Positions 34,580-38,924 of a stretch of DNA of 38,924 nucleotides are shown in pieces. Origin of the DNA: Pseudomonadota bacterium (lineage in GTDB: Bacteria > Pseudomonadota > Gammaproteobacteria > Xanthomonadales > Xanthomonadaceae); assembly GCA_023461075.1 (NCBI GenBank), contig JAEWNY010000033.1:1-38924 (forward strand), given 5' to 3'. A model generated the notes under the pieces. It was not told where the DNA came from, did no database searches, and saw nothing but the letters and a program-made list of their open reading frames with translations. The position numbers were made by a program, and so were the translations under genes. Every line of letters begins with the position of its first letter. Positions within the stretch are counted from its first letter, which is position 1.

Positions 34580-36793
34580 TTATCGTGAGTGGGCGCGCCA
34601 GGCACGTTGACGCAGCGTCTGGGGTTTTAGGCCGCTGAGTGCGGCCAGTGCGGAGCGCGGTATGCGTGGCGGGTGGCCTGCCGTGGCTTGGGCCAGCACC
34701 AGTTCGGTGAGATGCAGGTATGACGCGCGGGTCACTTGTGCATCCAGCTGGCCCATCAGCGCAGCCAATGCCGCAGTGGTGTGTGGCCCGGGCCAGCGGT
34801 GATCCGTCAGCCACTCGTGGTCGCTGACGTAACTGGCGGGCCGGCCGCTGCCGGCATGCATCATCAGCCGCAGTTGCTCGCGACGGCCCGGATCTACGGA
34901 CCACAGCCGCAGCAGCAGCGCGTTCGCGACGCAGTGACGCAATGCGTGTAGCGTGATCGATGCATCCCCACTGGCATGTCGTAGCGCGTCGACCAGGTGC
35001 GCACGCACCTCGATGCTGGGTGGCTCCAATGGCGAGTGCGCCTCGGCAAAAAGACGGGCATCCGGTAGGTGCGCCCATTGGGACTGGCGCTGCTGGACGA
35101 AGCGCTCCAGGTCGTACAGCGCCTCCGGCCCGAGCAACTTGTGCAATGGCAGCGTGCGCACTCCATTGGCAGTCTTACTGCGGCGCACTGTCAGCCAAAC
35201 GCCTCGCCAGTCGCCTTGCCCGTCCTGTCGCACGTCGCAGATGCGGACATTGCATGCCTCGATCCACCGCAGGCCGGCACCATAGAGCAGTTGCATCAGC
35301 GCACGGTCGCGATCGCGCCGCGAACCATCTGTTCCGGGGTGCTGGTCCAGCGATGCCAGCGCATCCATGTACTCGCGATAGGTGACCAGATTGGCGCGCG
35401 GCCGCCCGATTCCGGCAGGCAGATCCCAGTGTTCGGCGAGGTCGATCATCGGGCCGCCGGCAGCAGCTCGGAAATCCAGCAGCTCCTGCAGGCCGAGCAA
35501 CGCGAGAAATCCACCCCGCTGCTCGGACAGCTGCACCTCCATCGCGGTGAGTCGTTCGAGCAGCTCCTCGGCCTCCGCGGCCGCCGGATCGAGATCCGCC
35601 GCCAGCTGCACCAGCCAGCGCCCATACGCCATGTAGCGACGGATGGAGGACGGCATCAGCGCTCGGCCGCGGGCATGGCCCAGCGCATGGCGCGCCCACG
35701 CGGCCATCAGCACGGTCCAGCCGCCGATGCCTGCATGCGCCTGCTGCCATGCGGCCAACTGCAGGTCTGCCACGCCACGGGGATCCACACCGGGGCCAGA
35801 CTCGCGCACGATCAGCGCCCGGCGCAATGCACGCCAAGCCTGCCAATGCCGGGCGGGGACGCCACGCGGCGGCTGCAGGCCCCGGCTGCTGACGACGGTC
35901 GCCGTCGGCATGGCGAGGACTGAGTCACGGGGGATGGCCGGATCGGGCAGGACATGCCCTCGTCCGCCAAACAGACGTTGATGTGCGCGTGGCGGCAGCG
36001 ACTCGCAGGCGTCTGCGTCGGTCGCCAGCGCCATCAGGAAGGGCGGCAGGCGTATCGCCCAATACAGTCGCCCCTCTCGCACCAGCGCGGTCACCGTTGC
36101 CGGTAGGCCCGGAATGGCGAGCGCCCGTGCAGCCGCCTCGAGCGCCAGGTCAGTGGGCGCGGTGGTGGGGTAGTCGCGTCGCCAGCGTCGCACGAGCGGT
36201 TGCGTGATCGGGCCGTACCGCCAGCGGCGCAAGCGGGCCACGCCACGGTCATCGCCATGCACCAGCAGCACGTCTTCGCGCTGCCACTGCGTGCGCGCCT
36301 CGCCCAGTGCATGCAGCAACGGCACGGCCAGCAGCGCATCGAAATACACCAGGGCATACGTCACCACGCCCTGCCGCGCCAGCGGCGACAGCTCCGCCGG
36401 CAGGCGTGGCAGTGCGTCGGCCAGTGCATCACGACGGTGCATCGCCCGCCTCATCGCTGCGGCATCGACGGTGGCGACGGGCGACGCCAAGAATGGATGA
36501 GCGGTTGCGGTACCGATGCCCGTGTGCGTCCACAGGCCCAGCGCCCGGCCGCGGGCCAGCGCGTGGTCGATGGCGTTGTGGATATCGGCGCGATCGCCGG
36601 CTTGGGTGATGCGCGCGAGAGCGGCGAGCAGTCGTGTCCTGTCGGCATCTGCCAGTGGGGCATCCGGCCCGCCGTTGGCGATGCCGTTAAGGCCGATCTC
36701 CAGCAGCAAGGCGTGTGCGTGCTGCTCTGCTCGGTGTCTGCGGGCCGCCATGCCGCGCAGCTGCGGCCGGGCCGTCGTGTCGAGCAAGCTCAT
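34580..36793 (-). CDS. Large tyrosine recombinase of the trio, 737 aa
   Basis: A tyrosine recombinase about twice the usual length. The first ~390 residues have no clear match. A core-binding-like helical region lies at about 400-480. The catalytic domain has Arg509 in YGAGLRWIEA, Lys540 in RRSKTANGVRTLPL, His616 and Arg619 in LHALRHCVAN, and Tyr692 in TRASYLHLTEL. Thus the full set of catalytic residues is present. I chose ATG 36793, where ATGA overlaps the stop of the upstream gene (36790-36792), instead of the longer frame from 37093, which runs inside that gene. The protein ends in a short helix-turn-helix-like tail (PRSALAALSGLKPQTLRQRA). A 12-bp gap leads to the 258-aa gene. The overlap and order suggest a complex with its two neighbours. 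Confidence 0.87.
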   Translation of the reverse strand: MSLLDTTARPQLRGMAARRHRAEQHAHALLLEIGLNGIANGGPDAPLADADRTRLLAALARITQAGDRADIHNAIDHALARGRALGLWTHTGIGTATAHPFLASPVATVDAAAMRRAMHRRDALADALPRLPAELSPLARQGVVTYALVYFDALLAVPLLHALGEARTQWQREDVLLVHGDDRGVARLRRWRYGPITQPLVRRWRRDYPTTAPTDLALEAAARALAIPGLPATVTALVREGRLYWAIRLPPFLMALATDADACESLPPRAHQRLFGGRGHVLPDPAIPRDSVLAMPTATVVSSRGLQPPRGVPARHWQAWRALRRALIVRESGPGVDPRGVADLQLAAWQQAHAGIGGWTVLMAAWARHALGHARGRALMPSSIRRYMAYGRWLVQLAADLDPAAAEAEELLERLTAMEVQLSEQRGGFLALLGLQELLDFRAAAGGPMIDLAEHWDLPAGIGRPRANLVTYREYMDALASLDQHPGTDGSRRDRDRALMQLLYGAGLRWIEACNVRICDVRQDGQGDWRGVWLTVRRSKTANGVRTLPLHKLLGPEALYDLERFVQQRQSQWAHLPDARLFAEAHSPLEPPSIEVRAHLVDALRHASGDASITLHALRHCVANALLLRLWSVDPGRREQLRLMMHAGSGRPASYVSDHEWLTDHRWPGPHTTAALAALMGQLDAQVTRASYLHLTELVLAQATAGHPPRIPRSALAALSGLKPQTLRQRAWRAHSR

Positions 36794-38924
36794 GATGCGC
36801 TCCTGCGCCCCCGAGGCAGGGCCATGCCATCGGCGAGCGTGTCCAGCGCGTCGAGTGCCTGAGCCGGGGCATCGACCATGGCGCGCGCCTGCATCGGCGC
36901 CCCCGGCTCGTCGCCCAATGTCCAGTGTCCGAGCCATGCGCAGCGGATGTCGCCGCGGACGTGGCGATCCGCCAGCAATGACGCGAATCGTGCACGACCG
37001 GCATTGGTTGGCATGCCCGAGGCTGGCAGGGGTGCGCGCAGTTCCTGCAGGGTGGCTGCACGCACTGATCGATCCGGCAGCACGGTCACCCACGGTTCGG
37101 GCAGGCGACGGCCCCGCAGGCGCCGCGAGAGCCAGGCGCGATGCTCGATCAGTGCGGCGATCAATTGACGCAATGCGGGGCTGACCGGCACCAGTCGCGC
37201 CGAGGAGCGCCCGTCGGCACCGCCACGGGACTTGTCGTCGATGATGAGCACGTCATCGGCATCCAGCAGGCCATCGAGGCTGCCCGTATGCGGGCGCGCG
37301 CCCGTCAGCCACAGTGCCAGCTCATGCGCCACCGCCTGCAATTGCGTGTGGTATGCGATGACATTTTCGATCGGCGCGCGGGCACCGGGTCGTGCGCGCA
37401 GCATCACGCGCAGCTTGGCCAGGTACGTCTCACGAGCCCGGCCAGCCGGCGTGCGCTGCATGCCCACCCAGCCGGGTAAAGGGATGACCGTCGCAGGCCC
37501 GATGCCATGGCCCAAGCGGCGTGCGATCCAATCAAGTGCGGGATGGTGCCAGCGGGCAATCGCCACCATGGTCGAGCCGTAATAGTGGCTCGGCGCGCGG
37601 GAATAGCTGAGGTCGGTGCCGCGGATCAGCGCGGACTCCGCTGGGCCCGCACCGGTTACGTGCAGGGCGTGCTCCATCACCCGTGCCAAGCGCCGCGGCG
37701 TAACGGCACTGCACTTGTCGCGTGCATGCGATCGTAGCCAAGCGATCGCGCGTCGCGCTTCGGCGCGCGTCGCGAATGCGTCACCCACGCGAGCGTCGGC
37801 CTGCACCCGCAGCGCCAGGGCACCGGGGAAATTCTGTGGTAGCGGCAGGACGACATGGCGGGCGATCGGCTCACACACGTGTGCAGCGTTCGGGCCCGGC
37901 AACACCGCGCTCAGCGTGGCCGGCACGCACAGCGCCAGCGGCTGTCGTAGTAGCCCAAACTCTTCGGGCTGCAACGCCGCGACGGATTCCACCACGTGCC
38001 AGCGCGCAACGGCGGTGACGGGAGTGCCTGCGACGAGTGATCCGATGATCAGTGCGCGCGTGGAGGGCTCGGCCCTCGCCAACGCGCTGCCGAGATCCGC
38101 CAGCGCGCCATCGGTAATCGCGTGCGGGCGACCTACTCGCCCTGTGTGTGCACCCTGACGCGCAGCGCGCCATTGGAGGCCTCCCATAGCCAAGCGCATT
38201 GGCCGCGTCTGGACATGCTCTGCTCCCGGGAGGGTGGCCGCGGCTACACCGACTGACTCGACCACCTCGCCATCGTCGGCTATCTGCGTCGCACACAGTG
38301 CCGGGCGCAGGGCGTCTGCCATTGCCTCGGTGGCGGAGGCGTCCAGGCGCGTCTCGCGAGCGGCGGGTTCCAGCAGGGGTGGCAGGGTCTCGGGGGCGAT
38401 CTGCAGCGCCTCGCGGAGTTCAAGAAACGCGGCGCATCGCCGGGCGTATGTGGCGATGGTTGCCAGCGCAGGATCCCGGCACTGGCGATCGGCCCACGTC
38501 CGCAGGCCAACGATGGCGGCGGCGAGCAGCGGCTGGGCGCGGAAGGTGGCGCCGCTGTGTGGTCCATCCCAGATTCCGTCGCCGATCGGCAGGTCCCCGC
38601 TGTGCTCGGCCAAGCGTCGCAGGCACAGGCCGGTCTCGTATCGCTGGCTGGCCAAGGCAGGATCCCCGATTGCGTACAGCTCGGGGTAGCGCCAAGCGTG
38701 CACGCAAATGGCGGCAGCGAGGGTCGAGGTCAGGCGCGTGCGCGGAGAGATGCGGACCCAGGTGACCAGCCCGCAGGCCGGGCTGGCGTGGGTGAGCAAG
38801 CGCGTTAGCCGCGGTGGCAGTTGCGGGTTGGAGACGCGGCTGGCACTTGCCCATGCGGGCGGAGTGTCGAGCGCGGCGAGAGCACGCTCAACTGCGTACG
38901 CGGCCCAATCGAGCTCGACGCCGT
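36790..38924 (-). CDS. Degenerate recombinase-like protein of the trio, N-terminus beyond the window
   Basis: At least 710 residues are visible; the frame is open to the right edge, so a TTG at 38799 is not needed as start. The C-terminal third has the layout of a tyrosine recombinase catalytic domain, but degenerate: a strand with Lys (DDVLIIDDKSRGG), a box NAGRARFASLLADRHVRGDI where His-x-x-Arg would stand (Asn instead of His), and CAWLGHWTLG in place of the LGH box. No Tyr nucleophile follows; the tail is Ala/Asp-rich. It is probably a non-catalytic, structural partner of the 737-aa recombinase, whose ATG overlaps its stop. The assignment rests on the motif pattern and the operon, so it is moderate in certainty. 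Confidence 0.75.
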   Translation of the reverse strand, partial: GVELDWAAYAVERALAALDTPPAWASASRVSNPQLPPRLTRLLTHASPACGLVTWVRISPRTRLTSTLAAAICVHAWRYPELYAIGDPALASQRYETGLCLRRLAEHSGDLPIGDGIWDGPHSGATFRAQPLLAAAIVGLRTWADRQCRDPALATIATYARRCAAFLELREALQIAPETLPPLLEPAARETRLDASATEAMADALRPALCATQIADDGEVVESVGVAAATLPGAEHVQTRPMRLAMGGLQWRAARQGAHTGRVGRPHAITDGALADLGSALARAEPSTRALIIGSLVAGTPVTAVARWHVVESVAALQPEEFGLLRQPLALCVPATLSAVLPGPNAAHVCEPIARHVVLPLPQNFPGALALRVQADARVGDAFATRAEARRAIAWLRSHARDKCSAVTPRRLARVMEHALHVTGAGPAESALIRGTDLSYSRAPSHYYGSTMVAIARWHHPALDWIARRLGHGIGPATVIPLPGWVGMQRTPAGRARETYLAKLRVMLRARPGARAPIENVIAYHTQLQAVAHELALWLTGARPHTGSLDGLLDADDVLIIDDKSRGGADGRSSARLVPVSPALRQLIAALIEHRAWLSRRLRGRRLPEPWVTVLPDRSVRAATLQELRAPLPASGMPTNAGRARFASLLADRHVRGDIRCAWLGHWTLGDEPGAPMQARAMVDAPAQALDALDTLADGMALPRGRRSAS

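Noticed and set aside
15172..38924. CRISPR array or retron
   Set aside because: No regularly spaced repeats and no reverse-transcriptase gene seen.
33791..38924. RIT element or Tn554-type TnpABC
   Set aside because: Protein sizes and catalytic pattern (one degenerate, one active, one without motif) do not fit three canonical recombinases.

Overview
The window looks like a high-GC gammaproteobacterial chromosome, most likely Xanthomonadaceae/Lysobacteraceae (Lysobacter, Luteimonas, Pseudoxanthomonas or a relative). This rests on the gene content (an Oar-like TonB receptor, a compact fimT-pilV-pilW-pilX-pilY1-pilE cluster, ppnN, uvrB, LysM/BON protein) and on base composition; it is inference, not a database result.

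Left part (1-15,171) is ordinary core genome. It holds the 3' end of an outer-membrane receptor, ppnN, a LytS/AlgZ-type sensor kinase, a divergent minor-pilin/PilY1 operon whose six genes abut or overlap, tRNA-Asn, an isolated second FimT-like pseudopilin, uvrB, a Kbp/LysM protein and tRNA-Val(GAC). The kinase beside the minor-pilin operon recalls the AlgZ(FimS)/AlgR control of the same operon in Pseudomonas.

From the 3' end of tRNA-Val to the end of the window (15,172-38,924) the DNA is accessory. A tyrosine integrase abuts the tRNA and its reading frame ends inside it. An excisionase-like gene, two genes of unknown function (one exported), an Xre-type regulator, a small hypothetical gene, a membrane protein and a 126-aa unknown follow. 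Next comes a defence block on the + strand: a type III-like restriction helicase-nuclease (Res), a DinD-like protein, a large beta-class DNA methyltransferase (Mod), a DUF234-type AAA ATPase and a RelE-UvrD fusion helicase. Mod carries an in-frame amber stop, and its specificity region is AT-rich and looks imported.

Right part (31,555-38,924) is recombination machinery, all on the - strand: a very large recombinase-like protein that runs off the window, a 737-aa tyrosine recombinase with a full set of catalytic residues, a 258-aa partner of unknown function, and a conventional 321-aa tyrosine integrase. The last is split by a complete 1,204-bp IS3-family element. Removing the IS and one copy of its 4-bp target duplication restores the integrase frame, with the catalytic tyrosine as the next codon after the insertion.

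The best candidates for something little described are the three-gene recombinase module (one active-looking, one degenerate, one unknown partner) next to the defence cargo, and the five-gene Res-DinD-Mod-ATPase-RelE/UvrD block with a palindromic control region in its middle.
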